Source of the DNA: Leucobacter denitrificans
GTDB taxonomy: Bacteria; Actinomycetota; Actinomycetes; Actinomycetales; Microbacteriaceae
NCBI RefSeq assembly: GCF_014396385.1
Contig: NZ_CP060716.1
Coordinates: forward strand, 2,294,001 to 2,358,000
DNA length: 64,000 nucleotides
Direction of reading: 5' to 3'
Position numbers and translations under genes: made by a program. Below the pieces are notes generated by a model that was not told where the DNA came from, did no database searches, and was given only the letters and a program-made list of their open reading frames with translations. Shown here piece after piece: positions 47,750 to 56,010 of this stretch. How positions within the stretch are numbered: the first letter of the stretch is position 1; every line of letters begins with the position of its first letter.

Positions 47750-47780
47750 ACTATATGTCAAAAATCTTAAAAATTGACAA
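47750..47780 (-). promoter_or_regulatory. ramB promoter
   Basis: Read on the minus strand, TTGTCA (47775-47780) precedes TATAGT (47750-47755) by 19 bases, and the -10 box ends six bases before the ATG. A TTGAC-N5-GTCAA dyad covers the -10 region and may be an operator. The -35 overlaps the divergent TTGACA of pckG. Confidence 0.5.
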
Positions 47781-47827
47781 CCAGTTTGGTAAACGGGGTG
47801 TGAATTCGGGGGTCAGAATGGTAATAC
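47774..47827 (+). promoter_or_regulatory. pckG upstream region with RamA-type motifs
   Basis: TTGACA at 47774-47779 could serve as -35 and TAATAC at 47822-47827 as a -10 of another promoter; the match is not decisive. Between them CGGGGT (47794-47799) and CGGGGGT (47807-47813) fit the RamA G-tract motif and are about one helical turn apart. GTTTGGTAAAC at 47783-47793 is an additional dyad. Confidence 0.4.
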
Positions 47828-47867
47828 CGGCCTAGTTCTTACAGCCCACAAGGAGAATCGAACGCCA

Positions 47868-49703
47868 ATGAGCAACGCAACTCTCGACTCAGTTACCGAT
47901 CTCGTTAACGAGACCGCAAACACTACGAATCCAGAAGTTTTGCAGTGGGTGACAGAAGTCGCGGCACTCACCAAACCAGACGCAGTGCTCTGGTGTGACG
48001 GATCGCAGGATGAATGGAACCGAATCACCAGTGAGATGGTCGAAGCGGGGACACTGATCCAGCTCGATAAGAACCTGCGCCCCGGAAGCTTCCTTGCGCG
48101 CTCGAACCCATCTGACGTGGCGCGTGTCGAAGACCGCACCTTCATCTGCTCGGCGACAAAGGAGCAGGCTGGCCCCACGAACAACTGGGTAGACCCGGCC
48201 GAGATGAAGCAGACTCTGAACCCGCTGTTTGACGGGTCGATGCGCGGACGCACAATGTACGTCGTTCCGTTCTCGATGGGCCCCGTCGGCGGCGCCATTA
48301 CTCAGCTCGGCATCGAAATTACCGATTCACCTTACGCGGTGCTGAACATGCGCATCATGACTCGCATGGGGCAGCAAGCACTCGACGGTATCACCCCCGG
48401 TAGCGAGTGGGTGCGCACTGTGCACTCGGTTGGTGCGCCACTTGAGCCGGGTGAAGCCGACGTTGAATGGCCATGCAACGACCTGAAGTACATCACGCAC
48501 TTCCCAGAGACCCTCGAGGTCTGGTCATACGGCTCGGGCTACGGCGGCAACGCGCTGCTTTCGAAGAAGTGCTTCGCACTCCGTATCGCTTCGGTCATGG
48601 GCCGCAACGAGGGGTGGCTCGCAGAGCACATGTTGCTCCTCAAGCTGACCAACACCAATACAGACAAGACGTACCACATCTCTGCGGCATTCCCTTCGGC
48701 CTGTGGCAAGACCAACCTTGCAATGCTCCAGCCAACAATTCCTGGTTGGAAGGTTGAGACCATCGGTGACGACATCGCATGGCTTCGCCCAGGTCAAGAT
48801 GGCCGCCTCTACGCAATCAACCCAGAGGCAGGCTTCTTCGGTGTCGCCCCTGGTACCGGCGAGTCGACGAACCCGGTTGCAATGGACACAATGTGGGGCA
48901 ACACGATCTTCACGAACGTCGCGCTCACCGACGACGGCGATGTGTGGTGGGAAGGGAAGACCGACGAGGTTCCCGATCACCTGATCGACTGGCAGGGTAA
49001 CGACTGGACCCCAGACTCTGGTCGTAACGCTGCGCACCCGAACTCTCGCTTCACTGTGCCGATTCAGCAGACCCCGACGCTCGCTCAAGATTGGTACGAG
49101 CAAGACGGCGTGCCGCTTGACGCCATTCTCTTCGGTGGCCGTCGCGCAACGAACATTCCACTCGTGGCACAGTCGCGCTCATGGGAGCACGGCGTCTTCA
49201 TGGGGGCGACTATCTCTTCAGAGCGGACCGCTGCTGCAGAGGGCACAGTTGGCGAACTTCGCCGCGATCCTTTCGCAATGCTCCCGTTCTGTGGCTACAA
49301 CATGGCTGACTACTGGGGTCACTGGCTTGAGACGGGTAAGCGTCTTGGCGAGAACGCACCGAAGCTGTTCCAGGTGAACTGGTTCCGCAAGGGCGCAGAT
49401 GGTCGCTTCCTCTGGCCTGGGTTTGGCGACAACTCCCGCGTGATTGACTGGATCATTCGCCGAGTTGAGGGCGAAGTTTCTGGCCGCGAGTCTGCAGTTG
49501 GCACACTACCTGCCGATGGCGAACTCAACCTCACCGGTATCGAAGAGGTTGAAGCTGAACTCGACGAGATCTTTGCGATCGATGCGGAGTCATGGCTGAA
49601 GGAGACTGATCTCACCGAGGAGTACTTCGCACAGTTCGGTGATCGTCTTCCTGAGGCGCTCCGCGAGGAACTCGAGGGTCTGCGTAGCCGCTTGAAGAGC
49701 TAA
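47868..49703 (+). CDS. pckG: GTP-dependent phosphoenolpyruvate carboxykinase
   Basis: Converts oxaloacetate to phosphoenolpyruvate, the first step of gluconeogenesis. The kinase-1 loop with the reactive Cys is FPSACGKTN at residues 275-283 (Cys279), the metal-binding and hyper-reactive region includes [12 protein letters not shown], and substrate-binding Arg segments and the NWFRKG segment are present. 611 residues is normal for the GTP type. AAGGAG precedes the ATG. Divergent from a RamB-like regulator and probably induced on acetate or lactate. Confidence 0.97.
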   Translation: MSNATLDSVTDLVNETANTTNPEVLQWVTEVAALTKPDAVLWCDGSQDEWNRITSEMVEAGTLIQLDKNLRPGSFLARSNPSDVARVEDRTFICSATKEQAGPTNNWVDPAEMKQTLNPLFDGSMRGRTMYVVPFSMGPVGGAITQLGIEITDSPYAVLNMRIMTRMGQQALDGITPGSEWVRTVHSVGAPLEPGEADVEWPCNDLKYITHFPETLEVWSYGSGYGGNALLSKKCFALRIASVMGRNEGWLAEHMLLLKLTNTNTDKTYHISAAFPSACGKTNLAMLQPTIPGWKVETIGDDIAWLRPGQDGRLYAINPEAGFFGVAPGTGESTNPVAMDTMWGNTIFTNVALTDDGDVWWEGKTDEVPDHLIDWQGNDWTPDSGRNAAHPNSRFTVPIQQTPTLAQDWYEQDGVPLDAILFGGRRATNIPLVAQSRSWEHGVFMGATISSERTAAAEGTVGELRRDPFAMLPFCGYNMADYWGHWLETGKRLGENAPKLFQVNWFRKGADGRFLWPGFGDNSRVIDWIIRRVEGEVSGRESAVGTLPADGELNLTGIEEVEAELDEIFAIDAESWLKETDLTEEYFAQFGDRLPEALREELEGLRSRLKS

Positions 49704-49726
49704 GTTCTCTGAGAATTTTTCACATT

Positions 49727-49760
49727 GGTGCCCCGGTCAATTCGGCCGGGGCACCGTTGT
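49727..49760 (+). terminator. terminator after pckG
   Basis: GGTGCCCCGG (49727-49736) and CCGGGGCACC (49746-49755) form a 10-bp stem, followed by GTTGTGT. Confidence 0.65.
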
Positions 49761-49788
49761 GTCAATAAGCTAGGAAATGACGCGTTAG

Positions 49789-49862
49789 CCCCCCATAGCC
49801 CAACTGGCAGAGGCAGTCGACTTAAAATCGATACAGTCAGGGTTCGAATCCCTGTGGGGGGA
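49789..49862 (+). tRNA. tRNA-Leu (anticodon TAA), short variable arm
   Basis: A 74-nt cloverleaf: acceptor CCCCCCA (49789-49795) pairs with TGGGGGG (49855-49861), discriminator A at 49862, anticodon stem GTCGA/TCGAT around CTTAAAA with TAA, T arm CAGGG/CCCTG. The variable region is only five bases (ACAGT), although bacterial leucine tRNAs normally have a long variable arm. CCA is not encoded. UUA codons are rare in such high-GC genomes. Confidence 0.88.
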
Positions 49863-49872
49863 CGGAAAATGA

Positions 49873-49887
49873 CGAAGCATCGCTTCG
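49873..49887. repeat. short palindrome after tRNA-Leu
   Basis: CGAAGC-ATC-GCTTCG matches the palindrome after tRNA-Gln (with ATT) and resembles the GAAACGC-ATC-GCGTTTC palindromes near prs. It is followed by GGCGCCCACGGCGCC and ACGGAGCGTAGCGAGG, pieces that also occur after tRNA-Gln and prs. Confidence 0.55.
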
Positions 49888-49960
49888 GCGTCCGGCCCCG
49901 TGGCGCCCACGGCGCCAGCCCACGGAGCGTAGCGAGGGGTAGGGACGGAAAGCTTCGCAT

Positions 49961-49966
49961 TAAGCT
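49961..49966 (+). promoter_or_regulatory. -10 box of the small membrane peptide gene
   Basis: TAAGCT ends six bases before ATG 49973; no ribosome-binding site lies before the ATG, so the gene looks leaderless like several others in this window. Confidence 0.5.
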
Positions 49967-49972
49967 GACATC

Positions 49973-50086
49973 ATGGCGTTCGCAAAAGCACTGTTGATCA
50001 TCCTCTTGTTGCTTGCGGCCGCGGTTGGCATTTACATGCGTGTGCGCGCGTGGGTGAGAAAACGCAGAGGCGGTGGCCGAAGGTGA
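49973..50086 (+). CDS. 37-residue single-pass membrane peptide
   Basis: A short frame coding one hydrophobic segment (about residues 2-21, Leu/Ile/Ala-rich) followed by a strongly basic tail (RVRAWVRKRRGGGRR). Orientation with the tail in the cytoplasm is expected. The -10 spacing and the GTGA overlap with the next gene support it as real. I do not recognise the family. It may anchor or assist the downstream enzymes, or only carry translation into them. Confidence 0.6.
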   Translation: MAFAKALLIILLLLAAAVGIYMRVRAWVRKRRGGGRR

Positions 50087-51333
50087 CACTCGACATTGCA
50101 GATGTGGGACTTGTTGCGGCTGCAACAAGAAAGCCGTGGCTGAGTCCTGAGTCATATTGGCCTTCCACGACGGTCGCGACGGCGCATCACTCGGCGCCCG
50201 TCATTGCGCTTGGCATGGAGGCGCTGTGCGCAAACGCCCATGACTTGCTGCGGCGGGCGGGTGGGCTTCCGATTCGAGTTGCGTCGAAGTCGATTCGCGT
50301 GCGTGCTGTGCTCGACGCGGTGCTCGCGCTTCCTGGCTTCAGCGGGGTGCTCGCATATTCGCTCGCTGAGGCGGTGTGGTTGAGCGACACGATTGACGAC
50401 ATCGTGGTTGCGTACCCGTCGGTGGATCGCGCGGCGATCGCGGCACTCGCGACCGATGAACGGGTTGCCGAGCGGGTCACGATCATGGTCGACAGTGTGG
50501 ATCAGCTCGACGTCATCGATTCCGTCCTTCCTCCGACGAAGCGAGCATCGATTCGGGTGTGCTTGGATTTTGATGCGTCATGGCAGAGCGGCGTGCTCGG
50601 CCATATTGGGGTGCTGAGGAGTCCGATCCACAACCCGAGAGACCTGCGGGAACTCGCCGAGTGCGTCTCGCAACGCCCCGGTTTCACTGTGGTTGGTGTG
50701 ATGTCGTATGAGGCCCAGATTGCCGGGGTGGGGGATAAGCCGGTTGGAAAACCTGCGACCGGGCTGCTCATGCGGGCGATTCAGCGCATGAGCGGTGCAG
50801 AACTGCGGGAACGCCGAGCGGAGGCAATCGCTTCGGTCCGCGAGGTGGCAGAACTCGAGTTCGTCAATGGCGGGGGCACCGGCTCGATTGAGAGCACCGT
50901 TGCAGAGGGCGCCGTGACCGAGGTTGCTGCCGGCAGCGGACTCTACGGCCCGCATCTCTTCGACAATTACCGGCAGTTCACGCCGGCGCCAGCGGTAGCT
51001 TTTGCACTCGACGTCGTACGCAAACCCAGCGCGAACGCAGCAACACTGCTCGGCGGCGGGTGGATCGCGTCTGGCCCAGCAGGGGAAGACCGGCTGCCGC
51101 AGCTCACGTGGCCGACCGGGCTCTCCTATGCGCCCCGTGAGGCCGCTGGCGAAGTGCAGACACCGGTGACTGGTGATGCTGCGAGGGATCTTCGTGTGGG
51201 AGATCGAGTGTGGCTGCGCCACACGAAGTCGGGCGAACCGATGGAGCACGCTGATTCAGTGGTGCCGGTAATCGGGGGAGTTGCAGACGATCCAGTTCCG
51301 ACCTATCGCGGAGAAGGGAAGCACTTCTTATGA
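50083..51333 (+). CDS. PLP-dependent amino acid aldolase/deaminase (alanine racemase N-domain, DSD1-like)
   Basis: Fold-type III PLP enzyme of 416 residues. The cofactor lysine is Lys69 in RVASKSIR. The C-terminal part has LRHTKSGEPMEH, resembling the zinc site of D-threonine aldolases and D-serine dehydratases (His and Cys/Asp ligands). The reaction is therefore on a D-amino or hydroxyamino acid, but which one is open. GTG 50083 overlaps the stop of the 37-residue peptide; the frame stays open to 50050, but that part is read in another frame by the peptide gene. The stop overlaps the next gene (ATGA). Confidence 0.82.
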   Translation: MTLDIADVGLVAAATRKPWLSPESYWPSTTVATAHHSAPVIALGMEALCANAHDLLRRAGGLPIRVASKSIRVRAVLDAVLALPGFSGVLAYSLAEAVWLSDTIDDIVVAYPSVDRAAIAALATDERVAERVTIMVDSVDQLDVIDSVLPPTKRASIRVCLDFDASWQSGVLGHIGVLRSPIHNPRDLRELAECVSQRPGFTVVGVMSYEAQIAGVGDKPVGKPATGLLMRAIQRMSGAELRERRAEAIASVREVAELEFVNGGGTGSIESTVAEGAVTEVAAGSGLYGPHLFDNYRQFTPAPAVAFALDVVRKPSANAATLLGGGWIASGPAGEDRLPQLTWPTGLSYAPREAAGEVQTPVTGDAARDLRVGDRVWLRHTKSGEPMEHADSVVPVIGGVADDPVPTYRGEGKHFL

Positions 51334-52679
51334 CCCAACGCTGGCACAACTGGGCCCGATCCGCCGAATCGCACCCCGCGATTGAGGTGCAGCCGCGCAC
51401 TATCGACCAGGTGATTGCGTCGGTACAGCGCGCGAGAGAGACCGGCCACACAGCGAAGCCCATCGGAGCCTCGCACAGTTTCTCAGCGATCGGCGCAACC
51501 GACGGGGTGCGGATCGACCTCAGTAGGCTCCGGGGTCTCGTTTCGGCTGACACACAGCGCGGGCAGGTGACGCTTTGGGGTGGTACGCACCTCTGGGAGA
51601 TTCCCAGCATTCTTGAGCCTCTCGGGCTCGCGCTTGAGAATATGGGCGACATTGATCGCCAAACCATCACCGGCGCGACACAAACCGGAACACACGGCAC
51701 CGGTCTCGGGTTTGGAGGCATCTCGACACAAATCGTTGGTGCCACGATTGTGACGGGTACGGGGGAGCTGCTGACGGTCTCTGAGACGGAGCACCGAGAA
51801 TTGCTTCCGGCTGTCGCACTCGGACTCGGCGCGCTCGGGGTGCTCGTCACGGTGACGCTGCAGTGCGTGCCTCGGTTCTTGCTCGATGTCGTTGAGGCGC
51901 CAGCGAAGTTTGATGAAGTTCGAGAGAGCTTCGTCGAGCGCAGCAAGGCGGTGGATCATTTCGAGTTCTACTGGTTTCCACACACCGAAGGTGTGCGCAC
52001 GAAAACGAACACTCGAGTCCCATACGATGGGCCCGGACAGGATAGTGAGGCGCAACCGCTCAGCCCGGTCTCCCGCTTTGTTGATGAAGAGCTTGCAAAC
52101 AATGTCACGCTCGGCACGCTCCTGTTTCTTCAGCGGTTCGCACCGGGATCCACCCCTTCGATTAACCGCATGATCGAGGGTGTTTCGAGCAGACGCACCT
52201 ACACAGATGTGTCGCACCGCGTATTTGTTACACATCGTCGGGTGCGCTTTCGCGAAATGGAGTACTCGGTACCGCTTGAGGCGGTGCCTGAGGCACTCAG
52301 TGAGATCCGCGCGGTGATCGACCGTAGGGGACTGAAGATCTCGTTTCCACTTGAAGTGCGTTCGGCGGCTGCTGACGACCTAATGATGTCGACCGCGCAC
52401 GGGAGAGCGAGCGGGTACATTGCGGTGCACAGGTACTGGCGCGACGACCACACGGAGTACTTCAGGGAGGCCGAGGCGATCCTCGCCGCGCACGACGGGC
52501 GACCCCACTGGGGCAAGATGCACACGCAGACAGCGGATGCGCTTCGCGTGCGCTATCCACGATTCGAAGACTTCATCGCAATACGCGACCGCCTCGACCC
52601 CGACCGGGTGTTCGCAAACCCATATCTTGATCGAGTGCTGGGAACCTCATCAGACTCCGCGAACCCTCAGCAGCTTTGA
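51330..52679 (+). CDS. D-arabinono-1,4-lactone oxidase-type FAD enzyme
   Basis: VAO-family FAD oxidase of 449 residues. The FAD domain has PIGASHSFSAI and the segment GDIDRQTITGATQTGTHGTG, in which the His after GT could carry the flavin; the C-terminal ALO domain ends in DRLDPDRVFANPYLDRVLG. Related enzymes oxidise aldono-lactones, alditols or L-gulonolactone. It is translationally coupled to the PLP enzyme, a pairing that I recall from other Actinobacteria, but the common pathway is not clear. Confidence 0.87.
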   Translation: MTQRWHNWARSAESHPAIEVQPRTIDQVIASVQRARETGHTAKPIGASHSFSAIGATDGVRIDLSRLRGLVSADTQRGQVTLWGGTHLWEIPSILEPLGLALENMGDIDRQTITGATQTGTHGTGLGFGGISTQIVGATIVTGTGELLTVSETEHRELLPAVALGLGALGVLVTVTLQCVPRFLLDVVEAPAKFDEVRESFVERSKAVDHFEFYWFPHTEGVRTKTNTRVPYDGPGQDSEAQPLSPVSRFVDEELANNVTLGTLLFLQRFAPGSTPSINRMIEGVSSRRTYTDVSHRVFVTHRRVRFREMEYSVPLEAVPEALSEIRAVIDRRGLKISFPLEVRSAAADDLMMSTAHGRASGYIAVHRYWRDDHTEYFREAEAILAAHDGRPHWGKMHTQTADALRVRYPRFEDFIAIRDRLDPDRVFANPYLDRVLGTSSDSANPQQL

Positions 52680-52691
52680 TCGAGGCCGCGC

Positions 52692-52697
52692 TAGGAT
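52692..52697 (+). promoter_or_regulatory. -10 box of lemA
   Basis: TAGGAT ends six bases before ATG 52704; no ribosome-binding site. Confidence 0.5.
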
Positions 52698-52703
52698 AGC
52701 CAC

Positions 52704-53273
52704 ATGTCAACCGGACTCATCATTGCGATTGCCGCTATTGCTCTCATCGTTATTATTGCGGGTTACCTCTGGGCTACCTACAACTCGCTCGTCACGCTTC
52801 GCGTGCGAGTAGACGAGGCATGGAGCGACATTACGGTGCAACTCAAGCGCCGCGCCGACCTGATTCCTGCGCTCATCGAAACGGTGAAGGGGTACGCGGC
52901 GCATGAGAGCAAAGTGTTTGACGAGGTGACGAAGGCACGCGCTGAAACGATTTCAGCGCAGGGGCCAGCTGAGGCGTCTCGCGCCGAGAACCATATGCAA
53001 GAAGCGCTGAAGAGCATCTTCGCTGTAGCTGAGGCGTACCCGCAGCTGCAGGCGAGCCAGAACTTCCTACAGCTGCAGGGCGAGCTGGTCGACACCGAGA
53101 ACAAGATTCAGGCATCGCGCCGGTTCTACAACGGCGGGGTACGCGAGTACAACACGAAGATTCAGGTGTTCCCGAACAACCTCATCGCAGGCCCATTCGG
53201 TTTCACCTCACGCGAGTTCTTCGAGGTCGAAGACGCCGCGGCTATCTCAGAACCGCCGCGCATTCAGTTCTAA
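52704..53273 (+). CDS. lemA: LemA family protein
   Basis: 189 residues with one N-terminal membrane segment (about residues 3-25) and a helical, soluble rest. Typical words are YNSLVTLRVRVDEAWSDITVQLKRRADLIPALIETVKGYAAHE and LQLQGELVDTENKIQASRRFYNGGVREYNTKIQVFPNNLIA. Function is unknown, but LemA is often next to HtpX-type membrane proteases, as here. Probably leaderless. Confidence 0.93.
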   Translation: MSTGLIIAIAAIALIVIIAGYLWATYNSLVTLRVRVDEAWSDITVQLKRRADLIPALIETVKGYAAHESKVFDEVTKARAETISAQGPAEASRAENHMQEALKSIFAVAEAYPQLQASQNFLQLQGELVDTENKIQASRRFYNGGVREYNTKIQVFPNNLIAGPFGFTSREFFEVEDAAAISEPPRIQF

Positions 53274-53299
53274 TCGGCTGAGCGAGACAGGCCGCCAGC

Positions 53300-54169
53300 G
53301 TGTACAGCGCAATTCGACGCAATAAGATCAACAGTGTCCTCATCATCCTGTCGTTCTTGATCATCGTTGGGGGCCTCGGTTGGCTTGCCTCGGCGATTTA
53401 TCAATCGCCAGGAATCGTGATTGCGGTTGTCGTCATATCTATCGGGTACGCGATTTTTCAGTACTTCGCCGCGGGACGCCAAGCGGTCTCGTTGAGCGGT
53501 GGCGTGAAGATCGGTCCGACCGACAATCCACGGTTATACCGAATCGTAGAGAACCTCTCGATTACCACTGGCACGCCGATGCCCGAGGTCTACATCGTGA
53601 ATGATCCAGCGCCGAACGCGTTTGCAACTGGCCGCGACCCCGAGCACGCAATCGTTGCTGCAACCACCGGGTTGCTCGACATCATGACCGACGCTGAACT
53701 CGAGGGGGTGATGGCTCACGAGCTTGGGCACGTGCGCAACTACGATATTCGCGTATCGATGATCGTGTATGGCCTCACCGTGGCCGTCGGAATGATTGCC
53801 GATCTCATGCTGCGCATGGCGTTCTTCGGGCGCAACAACAACGGCAACCCTGTCGTGCTCATCTTCGGTCTTGTTGCGATGCTCGTGGCGCCCCTTGTGG
53901 CCGGACTCGTGCAGCTCGCGGTATCGCGCCAGCGTGAGTATCTCGCCGATGCCACGGGCGCACTCACCACGCGCCACCCAGACGCGCTCGCCAGCGCACT
54001 ACACAAGCTCTCCGAGTACGGCAGGCCACTGCAGCGCCAGCACTCGAGCACCGCTCATTTGTGGATCGCGAATCCACTCAAAGCCGGCACGTTCAAGCGA
54101 CTCTTCTCGACTCACCCGCCAACCGACGAGCGCATCCGCCGGTTACTCGACATGGGCGGAAAGATGTAA
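53300..54169 (+). CDS. htpX: M48-family membrane metalloprotease, HtpX-like
   Basis: 289-residue zinc protease with two N-terminal membrane segments and two more around residues 155-210. The zinc site HELGH starts at His140, and the third ligand is in REYLADATGA. It degrades misfolded membrane proteins under envelope stress. GTG start 26 bp after lemA. Its end (GGKM, stop) lies in the first copy of a 111-bp tandem repeat. Confidence 0.92.
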   Translation: MYSAIRRNKINSVLIILSFLIIVGGLGWLASAIYQSPGIVIAVVVISIGYAIFQYFAAGRQAVSLSGGVKIGPTDNPRLYRIVENLSITTGTPMPEVYIVNDPAPNAFATGRDPEHAIVAATTGLLDIMTDAELEGVMAHELGHVRNYDIRVSMIVYGLTVAVGMIADLMLRMAFFGRNNNGNPVVLIFGLVAMLVAPLVAGLVQLAVSRQREYLADATGALTTRHPDALASALHKLSEYGRPLQRQHSSTAHLWIANPLKAGTFKRLFSTHPPTDERIRRLLDMGGKM

Positions 54170-54407
54170 GGTCCCCTGCGGGGCAGTGCCTACCGCCCAT
54201 TCACTGACCTGTCGGTCAGCGGCATCGGCGCGAAACGCGGTGCGTTTCTTTGAGCGCCTGGCCGGGGCGGAAAGATGTAAGGTCCCCTGCGGGGCAGTGC
54301 CTACCGCCCATTCACTGACCTGTCGGTCAGCGGCATCGGCGCGAAACGCGGTGCGTTTCTTTGAGCGCCTGGCCGGGGCGGAAAGATGTAAGGTCCCCTG
54401 CGGGGCA
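54154..54407. repeat. 111-bp tandem repeat that includes the htpX stop codon
   Basis: Full copies at 54154-54264 and 54265-54375 and a partial third at 54376-54407. Each begins with the last codons of htpX and its TAA and holds three hairpins: CCCC-TGC-GGGG, TGACC-TGTC-GGTCA and GAAACGC-GGT-GCGTTTC followed by TTTG. The unit length is divisible by three, so long open frames appear on both strands, but their products are 37-residue repeats with no other support. Apart from this repeat, the 303-bp gap between htpX and the MFS gene holds only the GAGGAGG of the latter. Confidence 0.88.
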
Positions 54408-54472
54408 AACCATAACTGATCCGCAATCAGGCGTAAGGTAGGTGGATAAGCCTTGAGGAGGTTGTCCACCCA

Positions 54473-55921
54473 GTGTCAGGAACCTTCCGCTCCCTATCGG
54501 TCAGAAACTACCGACTCTGGTTCTTTGGGGCGTTCATTTCGAACGTCGGGGCGTGGATGCAGTCGACTACGCAGAACTGGGTCGTGCTTACCGAGCTCAC
54601 CGACAACAATGCGTCAGCCGTCGGTATCACGATGGCACTGCAGTTCGGGCCGCAGCTGCTGCTCGTGCCGTTCAGCGGGGCGGTCGCAGACCGTTTCGAC
54701 CGCCGCAAAGTGTTGCTCATCACGCAAACACTCTTGATGCTGCTGGCCGCAGGTCTTGGCACCCTGCTCATAGCTGGTCACGCCGAACTCTGGCACCTGT
54801 ATGCGTTTGCCCTAGGCCTTGGCCTTGTCAACGCATTTGACGCCACCTCACGGCAGGCGTTCGTCTCAAATCTCGTCGGCAATGACGACCTGTCGAACGC
54901 GGTCGCGTTGAACTCGGCCTCATTTAACTCGGCCAGGCTCATTGGGCCCGCTGTCGCGGGTGTGCTTATCGCGGCGATCGGCTCCGGATGGGTGTTCATC
55001 ATCAACGCGGCATCATTCGTCGCGATGCTCGGTGCGCTTCTGCTGATCAACACCATTTACGAGCGCAATGAGTCAGGCAGGCGTGAATCACAGTTGCGCC
55101 AGCTCTCTGCCGGGGTGAGGTACGTCAGCGGGCGCCGGGACTTACTCGTGATATTTGTCATGGTGTTTCTCGTGGGCGCCTTCAGCATGAACTTTCCGGT
55201 GATGTCGTCGACGATGGCGGTCGAGTTTGGCCGCGGGGCCGAAGACTATGGGTTGCTCTCATCGATACTTGCGGTGGGGTCGCTCGCGGGTGCCTTACTT
55301 GCTGCGCGGAGGCAGCAGGCACGTATGCGAGTCGTCATCATCGCCGTGGGAGGCCTCGGAGTTGTGAGCATTATCGGTGCGATCATGCCGACGTTCTGGA
55401 CTTTCGCGGCGACGCTCGTGTTCTTCGGACTCGCCACCTCGACCATGTTGACCACGGCGAATGGCTTCGTGCAAACGACTTCATCTCCGGCCGTCCGAGG
55501 CCGGGTGCTCGCTCTGTATATGGCGATTCTCATGGGAGGCACGCCAATCGGCGCACCGCTTGTCGGGGCGGCGGCGGATGCGCTCGGCGCGCGATCCACA
55601 TTTGTAATTAGTGGAATCGCAGCGCTCGTCGCCTTCGCGATCGGCTTCACCTGGCTGCTCGTTGCGCGCCAGCTCAGATTGCGCTGGAGAAGTGGCCTTC
55701 GAGTGACGCACATTGGCCGCCCAAACCTCGATGACGACCCCGCAAAACAGGTCGAAGCGCTGACCGCACCGCTCGATGTACTCGGCAGAACTGGGTCCGA
55801 AGAAACGGTCACCAGAATCGCAGATTCTGCACCGCAAGAGGGCGGTGCAGGCACGGGAATCATCGAACTCGACCCGGATGCGTTCGGCGACGATCGAGAG
55901 CCACCGAAATCCACCGCCTAA
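54473..55921 (+). CDS. MFS transporter, EntS/DHA3-like
   Basis: 482-residue major facilitator with 12 hydrophobic segments and a hydrophilic C-terminal tail of about 75 residues. N-terminal FRSLSVRNYRLWFFGAFISNVGAWMQSTTQNW and the loop AVADRFDRRKVLL between helices 2 and 3 are characteristic of the EntS/MefA-type exporters. Substrate not known; siderophore or drug export is typical of the group. GAGGAGG precedes the GTG by 11 bases. Confidence 0.88.
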   Translation: MSGTFRSLSVRNYRLWFFGAFISNVGAWMQSTTQNWVVLTELTDNNASAVGITMALQFGPQLLLVPFSGAVADRFDRRKVLLITQTLLMLLAAGLGTLLIAGHAELWHLYAFALGLGLVNAFDATSRQAFVSNLVGNDDLSNAVALNSASFNSARLIGPAVAGVLIAAIGSGWVFIINAASFVAMLGALLLINTIYERNESGRRESQLRQLSAGVRYVSGRRDLLVIFVMVFLVGAFSMNFPVMSSTMAVEFGRGAEDYGLLSSILAVGSLAGALLAARRQQARMRVVIIAVGGLGVVSIIGAIMPTFWTFAATLVFFGLATSTMLTTANGFVQTTSSPAVRGRVLALYMAILMGGTPIGAPLVGAAADALGARSTFVISGIAALVAFAIGFTWLLVARQLRLRWRSGLRVTHIGRPNLDDDPAKQVEALTAPLDVLGRTGSEETVTRIADSAPQEGGAGTGIIELDPDAFGDDREPPKSTA

Positions 55922-56010
55922 AGAGGGTATCTGTCGTGGCCGGGGAGTAAGGTTGATGGAGAGCTGCGGGCGCTTCCCGCGATCCACTGAACACCAGGAG
56001 CGAGATACTC

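Noticed and set aside
54143..54469. Open frame on the minus strand with a threefold 37-residue repeat, and the matching plus-strand frame
   Set aside because: Both arise because the 111-bp non-coding repeat unit is a multiple of three; there is no start signal and the protein is only the translated hairpins.
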